DNA of 5,835 nt from Sulfurimonas sp. (GCA_022712775.1 JAFLJZ010000190.1:1-5835), one strand, 5' to 3'; shown: positions 1-5,835, numbered from the stretch's first letter. Numbers and translations are program-made. The notes: a model not told the origin generated them from the letters alone.

Positions 1-1
1 A

Positions 2-1480
2 CAGCCTTTTATAAATTTTATAGACAAAGAGTTTGATAAGTTTGACAACTACCAAGCGAGAGTTTTATTTGCTAGGGCTAAGAACTTACAAATTATAAAG
101 TCTAAGAATGATTCAAAGATTATTTTAAATGCTTTTATCCACCCTGCTCTGCATAATGCGAAACCTGTTGATGTAAACTTTTCTAAAAATATATTAATGA
201 TTACTGGTGTAAATGCCGGTGGTAAAACTATGCTTTTAAAGTCTATCCTCGCAGCTGCATTTATGGCAAAATATATGATTCCAATGTCCTTAGATGAAAA
301 TAAATCTCATGTAGGTTCATTTAAAAGTGTGCTTGCTATCATCGATGATCCACAAAATGTAAAAAATGATATTTCAACCTTTGCTGGTCGTATGCAAGAA
401 TTTTCTAAAATTTTTGAGCATAAATCTGCACTTGTTGGTGTTGATGAAATAGAGTTAGGAACAGACAGTGATGAAGCCGCAGCCTTGTTTAAAGTCATCC
501 TCGATGATTTAATTACTAGGGGACAAAAAGTAGTTGTAACAACACACCATAAACGACTTGCTGCTCTTATGGCTGACCGTGACGATGTAGAACTTATGGC
601 TGCTATTTATGATGAAGAGCTAAGAAAACCCACCTATGAATTTATGCAGGGAATCATAGGAAAAAGTTACGCCTTTGAAACTGCTAGCAGGTATGGAATC
701 TCAAATAAAATTGTAAATGAAGCAAAGTTAGTTTATGGTGATAATTCTCAAAAGCTAAGTCTTTTAATAGAGAGAGGCTCACAACTTCAGCGTGAGTTAA
801 AACAAAAACACCAAAAAGTGGATGAAAAACTAGAAGCATTAAATAAAAAAGAACTTTTCCTTAAAGAGCAAAGAGAGAAACTTTTTAAAGAACTTGATGA
901 ACAAAAGTACGCACTTAAGAGAAGTTATGATGTTGCAATATCTGAAGCAAAAACTGCTGCAAAAGCTGGAGATACGCAGTCGATTCACAGAGCAATGAAT
1001 AAGGCGAATAAAAAACTTCCAGATACGAAAAAAGAAGAACATAAGCATATAAACTTCAAGGTTGGAGATAAGGTCAAGTACCATTCACAAAAAGGAATAA
1101 TCATCTCGATGAAAGAGCAAAGAGAAGCTACTATCGAAGTTGAAGGTATGCGTGTTCGCGTAAAAACCAAACATCTTAAACATACACAAATCATCAAACA
1201 AAAGCCCAAGACAAATGTAAATCTAAATGTAGAAAAACGTGCAGGACTTAAATGTGACTTGCACGGTCTGCGAGCAGATGAAGCCTGTGAGGTTTTAGAT
1301 AAATTTCTTTCAGATGCACTTATAAATGGTTGGGATGAAGTTATCATCTATCATGGAATTGGAACAGGAAAACTTTCATTTGCTGTGAAGAACTTCCTTA
1401 TAGCACATCCAAGAGTAAAGAAATTTGATGATGCCCCCCAACACCTTGGTGGATTTGGAGCAAAGATAGTTTCCTTATGA
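2..1480 (+). CDS. mutS2: MutS2 family DNA-binding ATPase with Smr domain (5' partial)
   Basis: MutS2 proteins are cytoplasmic MutS-like ATPases that act on branched DNA or on stalled, collided ribosomes rather than in classical mismatch repair; in Helicobacter the protein is linked to suppression of recombination and to oxidative-damage repair (family knowledge). The frame is open from base 2, so the gene starts before the window; 492 residues are visible, against roughly 730-790 for the usual full length. Fragment residues: Walker A GVNAGGKT (69-76), signature-like STFAGRMQEF (125-134), Walker B VGVDE (145-149), switch VVVTTHH (177-183), family motif GKSYAF around 220, charged coiled coil about 245-320, KOW-like segment about 350-395, and Smr domain 417-492 with CDLHG (418-422) and HGIGTGKL (451-458). 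The Smr motif is CDLHG rather than the LDLR common in MutS2. The stop overlaps the next start (ATGA), implying translational coupling. Identification is secure; which cellular role applies is not. Confidence 0.95.
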   Translation, partial: QPFINFIDKEFDKFDNYQARVLFARAKNLQIIKSKNDSKIILNAFIHPALHNAKPVDVNFSKNILMITGVNAGGKTMLLKSILAAAFMAKYMIPMSLDENKSHVGSFKSVLAIIDDPQNVKNDISTFAGRMQEFSKIFEHKSALVGVDEIELGTDSDEAAALFKVILDDLITRGQKVVVTTHHKRLAALMADRDDVELMAAIYDEELRKPTYEFMQGIIGKSYAFETASRYGISNKIVNEAKLVYGDNSQKLSLLIERGSQLQRELKQKHQKVDEKLEALNKKELFLKEQREKLFKELDEQKYALKRSYDVAISEAKTAAKAGDTQSIHRAMNKANKKLPDTKKEEHKHINFKVGDKVKYHSQKGIIISMKEQREATIEVEGMRVRVKTKHLKHTQIIKQKPKTNVNLNVEKRAGLKCDLHGLRADEACEVLDKFLSDALINGWDEVIIYHGIGTGKLSFAVKNFLIAHPRVKKFDDAPQHLGGFGAKIVSL

Positions 1481-2670
1481 GTAAAAGAATCGCAATCATT
1501 GGTGGTGGAGCATCTGGACTTTTATGTGCTATTCTTTGTGCACGGGAATCACTTAGCGTTGATTTATATGAGCAAAACTCCAAATGCGCTAAAAAGATTC
1601 TTGTCTCAGGGAATGGTCGGTGTAACATAACAAATACCTCAACTTCTTCAAAAGACTATTTTTCACAAACCCCTCATTTTGTAGACGATGCACTTGAATT
1701 TTTTTCCTTTAAAGAATTTGAGAAGTTTGCATCTTCCATCGGTCTTCTTTTAGAAATTAAAAATGATGGAAAAGTTTACCCACTAAGTAATGAAGCCAAG
1801 AGTGTAGCTTTACTTTTAGAAAACACTGCAAGAAACCTTGGTGTAAATTTTTATACTGATACGAGAATCACAGATATAAAAAAGCTAGTTGCACAGTATG
1901 ATTCTGTTGTTGTTGCAACAGGTTCTGAGGCAGCTGAGCATTTAGGTGGAAACAAAGATGGACAAGAATTTGCTTTGCTCTATGGTCATACTATTATTCC
2001 TTCATACCCTTCACTTGTGCAGTTACATCTTAACTCAACTTCGCATGTAAAAATGAGTGGAGCAAAAGTCGATGGTGAGGTTTCACTCCTTATAAATAAC
2101 TCCCTAACTAACACTGTACAAGGTGATATTCTTTTTACAACTTATGGTGTTTCTGGTTTTGCTATCTTAGATATATCCCAACTTGCATCCCAAGCATTAC
2201 TTGAGTACCAAGCTGTTGATATAATAGTTAACTTGCTACCAAAATTTACAGCACAAAAGCTCTCTTCGCATATATTAAAAATCGCTCAGCTAAATACACA
2301 AATTACTATACTAGATATTCTTCATGGAGTTTTAAATCTAAAAATAGCTAAAGCACTTCTAGACTACTTAAATATATCCTACACAAAACTAGGTATATCT
2401 TTAAATACAAAAGAAACAAAAAAAATAGCAAATCAAATTTTAAACTGGAAGTTTGAAGTTACTGATACACATGGCTTTCGTCATGCTGAAGTAGCTGGTG
2501 GTGGGATTAATGTAGATGAAGTCAATCCAAAAACAATGGAATCTTTAAAACAAAAAAATTTATACATTTGCGGTGAAGTTTTAGATGTTCTTGGAAGAAG
2601 AGGCGGATTTAATTTTGCGTGGGCATGGGCAAGTGCTTATGTATGTGCAAAGGATATAACAAAAGTATAA
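1477..2670 (+). CDS. HI0933/YhiN-family FAD-dependent oxidoreductase
   Basis: A complete 397-residue cytoplasmic flavoprotein of the HI0933/YhiN (BaiN-like, 'aminoacetone oxidase family') group, whose physiological substrate is generally unknown. Visible motifs are the N-terminal dinucleotide-binding loop GGGASG (9-14) with the ribose-binding acidic residue E32, the family signature VSGNGRCNITN (43-53), VATG (146-149), FTTYGVSG (220-227, corresponding to the family THxGxSG motif), NPKTMES (350-356), and the C-terminal FAD-contacting block GEVLD (367-371) followed by GGFNFAWAWAS (376-386). Length is normal and no key motif is missing. The ATG overlaps the mutS2 stop by 4 bp. The nearest purine-rich stretch (GGAG, 1457-1460) lies about 16 nt upstream, too far for a normal ribosome binding site, so reinitiation after mutS2 is the likely mode. 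No functional link to MutS2 is known to me; the pairing may be only transcriptional. The family is certain, the substrate unknown. Confidence 0.93.
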   Translation: MSKRIAIIGGGASGLLCAILCARESLSVDLYEQNSKCAKKILVSGNGRCNITNTSTSSKDYFSQTPHFVDDALEFFSFKEFEKFASSIGLLLEIKNDGKVYPLSNEAKSVALLLENTARNLGVNFYTDTRITDIKKLVAQYDSVVVATGSEAAEHLGGNKDGQEFALLYGHTIIPSYPSLVQLHLNSTSHVKMSGAKVDGEVSLLINNSLTNTVQGDILFTTYGVSGFAILDISQLASQALLEYQAVDIIVNLLPKFTAQKLSSHILKIAQLNTQITILDILHGVLNLKIAKALLDYLNISYTKLGISLNTKETKKIANQILNWKFEVTDTHGFRHAEVAGGGINVDEVNPKTMESLKQKNLYICGEVLDVLGRRGGFNFAWAWASAYVCAKDITKV

Positions 2671-2679
2671 AATGTCATT

Positions 2680-2689
2680 TTTGCAACAT
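2680..2689 (+). repeat. Direct repeat TTTGCAACAT, copy 1
   Basis: First of two identical 10-nt copies of TTTGCAACAT in the intergenic region, starting 103 bp before the second. It lies upstream of the large palindrome and partly inside the small inverted repeat at 2685-2700. The two copies bracket the palindrome, which fits either paired regulator-binding sites or a chance AT-rich repeat. Confidence 0.55.
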
Positions 2690-2700
2690 AATAATATGTT
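2685..2700. promoter_or_regulatory. Small inverted repeat AACATA-N4-TATGTT, possible operator
   Basis: Perfect 6-bp arms AACATA (2685-2690) and TATGTT (2695-2700) are separated by ATAA. The element ends inside the candidate extended -10 hexamer, a position at which a bound dimer could block initiation. It is too short and AT-rich to be a good terminator. The symmetry is seen directly; the operator role is inference. Confidence 0.3.
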
Positions 2701-2705
2701 ATACT
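2697..2705 (+). promoter_or_regulatory. Candidate extended -10 promoter for the response-regulator gene
   Basis: TGT followed by TATACT fits the TGn-TATAAT extended -10 form, a plausible sigma-70 element in Campylobacterota, where a conserved -35 box is typically absent. No convincing -35 is seen; a T-rich stretch lies at 2678-2682. Transcription from here would run through the 22-bp hairpin before reaching the ATG at 2825. In AT-rich DNA such matches are frequent, so confidence is low. Confidence 0.27.
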
Positions 2706-2706
2706 A

Positions 2707-2716
2707 ATAGTACTAT
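2707..2716. promoter_or_regulatory. 10-bp palindrome ATAGTACTAT next to the hairpin
   Basis: ATAGTACTAT is a perfect self-complementary 10-mer that ends on the first base of the large inverted repeat. It also overlaps a tandem TACTA repeat (2702-2706 and 2711-2715, 9-bp period), a spacing reminiscent of OmpR-family half-sites. It lies just downstream of the candidate -10. It could be an operator or transcription-start-proximal element, or chance. Confidence 0.25.
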
Positions 2717-2764
2717 AAGTGCCTGACTATAATAAATGTCATATTTATTATAGTCAGGCACTTA
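2716..2764. repeat. Perfect 22-bp inverted repeat, 5-nt loop (REP/MITE-like or terminator)
   Basis: The arms 2716-2737 and 2743-2764 are exact reverse complements over 22 bp and flank the loop GTCAT (2738-2742). The outer half of each arm carries the GC-richer core AAGTGCCTGACTAT (2717-2730) and its complement; the inner half is almost pure A/T. Only four T residues (2767-2770) follow the right arm, after ACC, so it is not a canonical intrinsic terminator, though it could still stop readthrough from the mutS2-flavoprotein operon. From memory, GTGCCTGAC-type palindromes recur in bacterial genomes as REP-like elements moved by IS200/RAYT-type transposases; this is unverified here and no transposase is in the window. 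If the 2697-2705 promoter is used, the transcript of the response-regulator gene would begin with this hairpin. Confidence 0.9.
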
Positions 2765-2782
2765 CCATTTTGGGGAATTAAG

Positions 2783-2792
2783 TTTGCAACAT
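2783..2792 (+). repeat. Direct repeat TTTGCAACAT, copy 2
   Basis: Second exact copy of the 10-nt word, 32 bp before the response-regulator start codon and downstream of the large palindrome. If it is a regulator site, its position between promoter and gene would suit autoregulation; nothing in the sequence proves that. Confidence 0.5.
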
Positions 2793-2824
2793 CATATTGG
2801 TGGAACAATGTTTAGGATTATATT

Positions 2825-3520
2825 ATGATACACGATTTAACAGTACTTTATGTAGAAGATGAAGAGATAACACGAGAAAGTTTTACTGAAATATTTAGCT
2901 TATATTTTAAAAATATTATCACGGCTAGTGATGGTGAAAAAGGTTTAGAACTTTATAAAAACAATAAAATAGATATAGCTATACTTGATATCTCAGTACC
3001 AAAAATAAATGGTTTAGATTTAGCAAAAATAATACACCAAAATAATTCAGAGATTGAAATTATTATGATTACAGGACACTCTGAAAAAGAGAAATTACTT
3101 CAAGCTATTAACCTGCATCTTTGCTCCTATCTTATTAAACCTGTAAAAAAAGATGAACTAAACAATGTACTTAATCGTGTTATAGCAAAGCTATCTAAAA
3201 ATGCAAAAATAGATTTACTTAATGGATATGAATATAACACACAAGAAAAACTACTTTTTTATAAAAATCATCAGATTAAAATTAGTAAAAATGAGAGAAA
3301 ACTCCTTAATTTTCTTTGCGGGGAAACAAAAACATATCACTCTGCTTGTGACATTTCAAATTCTATTTTTTCCCTTGAAAAAGAAGATAATTTCATATGT
3401 AATAATATTATTCAACTCATTTCAAGATTCAAGAAAAAAATGTTAAAATTTCATCATAAAGACTACTTTTTCATAGATAATATTTATGGTTTAGGTTATA
3501 AACTGCAAAATACTGGCTAA
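2825..3520 (+). CDS. Orphan OmpR/PhoB-type two-component response regulator
   Basis: A 231-residue cytoplasmic DNA-binding response regulator. The receiver domain (about 1-120) shows the acidic pair E11/D12, the likely phosphoacceptor D55 in ILDISVPKING, T83, the switch aromatic Y102 and K105-P106, so all phosphorylation residues are present. The C-terminal part (about 127-230) matches the OmpR/PhoB winged helix: ISKNERKLLNFL resembles the family LTxxEfxLL block, NIIQLISRFKKKM the recognition-helix region, and FIDNIYGLGYKL the closing wing hairpin. The ATG follows AGGA (2814-2817) by 7 nt, which supports this start. No histidine kinase lies next to it, so its input signal is unknown. The gene looks richer in A/T than mutS2: three sampled 60-nt blocks (2881, 3001, 3181) have 12-14 G+C each, against 22 in the block at 601. 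The 154-bp repeat-rich upstream region may hold its promoter and autoregulatory sites. The fold is confident; target genes are unknown. Confidence 0.92.
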   Translation: MIHDLTVLYVEDEEITRESFTEIFSLYFKNIITASDGEKGLELYKNNKIDIAILDISVPKINGLDLAKIIHQNNSEIEIIMITGHSEKEKLLQAINLHLCSYLIKPVKKDELNNVLNRVIAKLSKNAKIDLLNGYEYNTQEKLLFYKNHQIKISKNERKLLNFLCGETKTYHSACDISNSIFSLEKEDNFICNNIIQLISRFKKKMLKFHHKDYFFIDNIYGLGYKLQNTG

Positions 3521-3548
3521 TTTAATTATTACAACCTAAATATATTTC

Positions 3549-3554
3549 AAAGGA
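3549..3554 (+). promoter_or_regulatory. Ribosome binding site AAAGGA fixing a GTG start
   Basis: AAAGGA sits 7 nt upstream of GTG at 3562-3564. The first in-frame ATG is codon 20, just before the first membrane segment and without a comparable site, so the GTG start is preferred. Confidence 0.7.
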
Positions 3555-3561
3555 ATAAAAA

Positions 3562-4362
3562 GTGAACAACGACGAAAATCTCTTATTTTTAAGTCTAAAA
3601 GACTTCCTCTCTGTTCAAATGTTAAAGTACGCCCTACTTCCTTTTATCATCTCTATGATAATTATGTATGGACTATTTTTTATGTTAGCAAGTGCTGGTT
3701 TAGATGCACTTGGAAGCATGGATGTCTCCTCAACACAAACAACTATACAAAATGGCGTACCCCATACAGAATCCGTACAAGCACATTTAGAGGGAAGTGC
3801 TATCATTAAATTTTTAATGAGTCATGCAATAACATCATGGATAGCTACTTTTTTAGTCTATGCAATTGGTGGCTTTTTTACACTCTATCTTTCTATCATC
3901 GTAGCAGTTCTTGTTATAGGTTTCTTGACACCCTTTGTTTTAAAAGAGTTACAGCTTCGTCACTATAGAGATGTAGAGATGATAGGGTACTCAAACATTT
4001 TTACTGGTTTACTTGCAATACTCAAATGGGCATTTATTATGCTTTTATTGTTTTTTCTCTTTATCCCTCTTTATTTTATACCACTAGTAAATATAATCGC
4101 TTTTAACTTTCCCTTGTATTACTTTTTCCACAAGGTTATGACCTTTGATATCGCTTCAAATATTTGTACAAAAGATGAAGATTATTTGATGAAGTACAGA
4201 TATGGTACAGGTCTTAGAATTAAAACCTTGCTCTTATATCTTTTTTCTCTTATACCATTTGCAATCTTTTTTGGAGCAATTTTTTATGTAATTTATTTAG
4301 GAAATACTTACTTCTCTGGAATCAGACAAATAAGAAAAGAGAGAATTTCACCAGCGACTTAA
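3562..4362 (+). CDS. EI24/CysZ-like multi-spanning inner-membrane protein
   Basis: A 266-residue integral membrane protein with a GTG start. Hydrophobic segments lie at about 22-45, 90-127 (long enough for two passes), 150-190 (probably two, interrupted by IPLYFIPLVN) and 222-247. There is no cleavable signal peptide. A polar loop of about 40 residues (48-88), rich in S, T, Q and E, joins the first two segments. The pattern, and the stretch around IPLVNIIAFNFPLYYFFHK (173-191), resembles the EI24 family, which includes the sulfate permease CysZ. No cysteine-biosynthesis genes are nearby, so a sulfate-transport role is not supported and the substrate is unknown. The gene begins 41 bp after the response-regulator stop with no obvious terminator between, so cotranscription is plausible. 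Its stop overlaps that of the opposing helicase gene by 4 bp. The basic C-terminal tail (RQIRKERISPAT) is probably cytoplasmic. Confidence 0.75.
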   Translation: MNNDENLLFLSLKDFLSVQMLKYALLPFIISMIIMYGLFFMLASAGLDALGSMDVSSTQTTIQNGVPHTESVQAHLEGSAIIKFLMSHAITSWIATFLVYAIGGFFTLYLSIIVAVLVIGFLTPFVLKELQLRHYRDVEMIGYSNIFTGLLAILKWAFIMLLLFFLFIPLYFIPLVNIIAFNFPLYYFFHKVMTFDIASNICTKDEDYLMKYRYGTGLRIKTLLLYLFSLIPFAIFFGAIFYVIYLGNTYFSGIRQIRKERISPAT

Positions 4363-5834
4363 TCTTCGTTTTTTTCTTCTTCTTTTAAGACTAAGGCTCT
4401 GTATGCATCATCTTTGGGAACTAAACCCGCTTCATATAAAAACTGTGAAGGCATAAAATTTATTTTTTTAATCTTGTCATATTTTGCAAAGGCAAGATAA
4501 AGAATATCTTTTGCCCGTGTAACTGAAACATAAAAAAGTCGTCGCTCTTCATCAAGTGAACCACCCCTTTGCATCAGTTTTCTGTTAGGAAACCTTCCAT
4601 CCATCAAGTCAATAACATAGACTTCTTTATATTCTAATCCCTTTGAAGCATGTACACTTAAAAGATTTACACCCTCACCTTGTGTTAAATCTGATGAGCC
4701 TAAAATCATAGCATTTAAAAATCTTTCATGCTGAGAATATGGCTTTGAGAGTTCTTCTAAAAGCAACATTTTTCTCGTAATTCTTAAGAGTGATTCTGTC
4801 TTTTGTTTTTCATCAATACTTCCATCTTTTAACTGTGCTCTTTTATTTGAAAGAACATCTGAGATATGCTTATACAAAGAAGATGCTACAATTTTTTTCA
4901 CAATAGTACGTGGTTGTTTTATTCCTTTTAAATCACGATACAAAAGATAAAAATCATGTAAAAATGTAGCCCCATCTTTTGTAAGTTTTGGGTGTTTAAG
5001 TATAGGGTTTTTCATAAATTTAGCTTCAAATCCAAGCTTTGCAAACTTCCCAACAGCACCAAGCTCTAAAAAATCATCAAAAAGCCCAAGTTGATGAGAA
5101 ACTTTTCTTTTTTCAAAAGGATTTTTTATATTTTCATCCGCAGCATACAGTCCATAAAAAATAGAACCGTTCCCTAAATTTTTAAGTGCTAAATACATCT
5201 CCTTTGCCATAGCAGACCCTATCCCTTTGGCAAACTCAAAAAGGTGAATAAAGCTCATCATATCGGCTTCATTTATAAGAAGCGTATACAAGTCTAAAAC
5301 TGCTTTTACCTCTTTAGAATCAAAGAAACTTGTTCCCCCTTTTCTCTTACAAGGAATATCAAGTTCTCGTAGTCCAACTTCGATTCCATCCGCAGAGGAA
5401 TTATTTCTAAAAATAACAGCTATTTCCTCTCTTGGAGTTTGGCTATCTCTAATCTTAGCTGCCATTGCATGGTACTGGTCAAACAACTCATCGTAAGCTA
5501 AAAGCTTTGGCGCTTGGGCTGCTTGCGTTCTTGTTACTTCTAATTGCTTTGGGTAAATTCTTTCATTATGCTCGATTACCTTTGTTGCCAAAGAGAGAAT
5601 AGGTAAAGTTGAACGATAGTTTTTTGTAAGTGTATGTACTTTTGCATCTGGAAACTTCTTTGAAAATGAGCCTATTATCGAAATATCAGCCCCATTAAAC
5701 GCATAAATACTTTGGTCATAATCCCCTACACAAAACAAAGATGGAGGTTTCATAGCCTCTATAAGAGTACCTTGAAGTGCATTTGTATCTTGGTATTCAT
5801 CAACAAGCACCTCTCTATACCCAAGGTCTGTATC
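4359..5834 (-). CDS. UvrD/PcrA/Rep-family SF1A DNA helicase (5' partial)
   Basis: ATP-dependent 3'-5' DNA helicase or translocase acting in repair and replication-fork maintenance (family role). The frame stays open to the right edge, reading DTDLGYREVLVDEYQDTN, so the GTG at 5810 is internal and the Q motif, Walker A and motif Ia lie outside the window. Visible fragment residues (491): motif II DEYQDTN (12-18), motif III VGDYDQSIYAFNGAD (36-50), motif IV NYRS (72-75), AVIFRNN (139-145), a KGGTSFFDSKEVKAV block near 165-180, motif V NLLSVHASKGLEY (390-402) and motif VI EERRLFYVSVTRAK (429-442). It ends about 30 residues after PSQFL, so it lacks the extended C-terminal tail of PcrA. Motif III has FNGAD where many relatives have (W/F)RGAD. 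RecB and AddA are less likely, because no nuclease domain follows motif VI. The stop codon overlaps that of the convergent membrane-protein gene. The subfamily (UvrD versus Rep) cannot be settled without the N-terminus. Confidence 0.94.
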   Translation of the reverse strand, partial: DTDLGYREVLVDEYQDTNALQGTLIEAMKPPSLFCVGDYDQSIYAFNGADISIIGSFSKKFPDAKVHTLTKNYRSTLPILSLATKVIEHNERIYPKQLEVTRTQAAQAPKLLAYDELFDQYHAMAAKIRDSQTPREEIAVIFRNNSSADGIEVGLRELDIPCKRKGGTSFFDSKEVKAVLDLYTLLINEADMMSFIHLFEFAKGIGSAMAKEMYLALKNLGNGSIFYGLYAADENIKNPFEKRKVSHQLGLFDDFLELGAVGKFAKLGFEAKFMKNPILKHPKLTKDGATFLHDFYLLYRDLKGIKQPRTIVKKIVASSLYKHISDVLSNKRAQLKDGSIDEKQKTESLLRITRKMLLLEELSKPYSQHERFLNAMILGSSDLTQGEGVNLLSVHASKGLEYKEVYVIDLMDGRFPNRKLMQRGGSLDEERRLFYVSVTRAKDILYLAFAKYDKIKKINFMPSQFLYEAGLVPKDDAYRALVLKEEEKNED

Positions 5835-5835
5835 T

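Larger units (their letters stand above)
2671..2824. other. Intergenic region with palindrome and repeat cluster
   Basis: This 154-bp gap separates the flavoprotein gene from the response-regulator gene and is the only long non-coding stretch in the window. It holds a 22-bp perfect inverted repeat, a 6-bp inverted repeat, a 10-bp palindrome, two copies of a 10-nt direct repeat, and a possible extended -10 element, each listed separately. A 9-nt word, AAATGTCAT, also occurs twice: at 2670-2678 on the flavoprotein stop codon and at 2734-2742 in the loop side of the large palindrome. I see no credible coding sequence here. Confidence 0.8.

Noticed and set aside
839..1347. Open frames on the minus strand opposite the mutS2 coiled-coil and Smr region
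   Set aside because: They are antisense shadows of a well-supported gene, with Phe/Leu/Ser-rich translations mirroring lysine and glutamate codons.
2418..2425. Run of eight A residues in the flavoprotein gene as a phase-variable tract
   Set aside because: It encodes ordinary lysine-rich sequence in an AT-rich genome; phase variation in this phylum usually uses G/C tracts, and the frame is intact.
2672..2707. Short reading frame of 11 codons just after the flavoprotein stop
   Set aside because: No ribosome binding site, very short, and composed of AT-rich repeat sequence; not a credible gene.
2716..2764. The palindrome as a CRISPR repeat, tRNA or riboswitch
   Set aside because: It is a single unit with no spaced copies, no cloverleaf, and no aptamer-like secondary structure beyond one simple stem.
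3222..3446. A 74-codon frame inside the response-regulator gene
   Set aside because: It lies out of frame within a conserved winged-helix domain and shows no recognisable motif.
4354..4375. Possible intrinsic terminator for the membrane-protein gene: GCGA/TCGT stem followed by seven T residues
   Set aside because: The stem is only 4 bp including one G-U pair, with an 8-nt loop; the T-run is explained by lysine and glutamate codons of the opposing helicase gene.
5808..5810. GTG as the true start of the helicase gene
   Set aside because: The frame continues upstream with family-typical residues (LGYREV) and the protein would lack Walker A; the gene is simply cut by the window edge.

Overview
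The window reads as chromosomal DNA from an AT-rich campylobacterotal (epsilonproteobacterial) genome, most like the Sulfurimonas/Arcobacter type. This assignment rests on base composition, tight gene packing, and the style of the MutS2, Rep/UvrD-type helicase and response-regulator proteins. It is inference; no marker gene or rRNA is present. There are five protein genes, two of them cut by the window edges. I see no tRNA, rRNA, CRISPR array, insertion-sequence gene or origin.

Left part (2-2670, + strand): the C-terminal two-thirds of a MutS2 protein (ATPase, coiled coil, KOW-like segment, Smr domain). It is joined by an ATGA stop/start overlap to a complete HI0933/YhiN-family flavoprotein. 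The two are almost certainly cotranslated.

Middle (2671-2824): the only sizeable gap, 154 bp. It holds a perfect 22-bp inverted repeat with a 5-nt loop, a possible extended -10 promoter, a small inverted repeat, a 10-bp palindrome and two copies of a 10-nt direct repeat. This is the least explained part of the window. The long palindrome may be a REP/MITE-like element, and the smaller repeats may be operator sites for the next gene.

Centre right (2825-4362, + strand): an orphan, AT-rich OmpR/PhoB-type response regulator with no histidine kinase beside it. After 41 bp comes a multi-spanning EI24/CysZ-like inner-membrane protein that starts at GTG behind a good ribosome binding site. The two may be cotranscribed.

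Right part (5834-4359, - strand): most of a UvrD/PcrA/Rep-family (SF1A) DNA helicase from motif II onward, with the N-terminal Walker A part beyond the right edge. Its stop codon overlaps that of the membrane-protein gene by 4 bp in a convergent arrangement.

The window thus has DNA-maintenance genes at both ends and a small regulatory/membrane pair between them. I found no convincing new multi-gene system. The best leads are the perfect palindrome before the response regulator, the repeat cluster around it, and a motif III substitution in the helicase.
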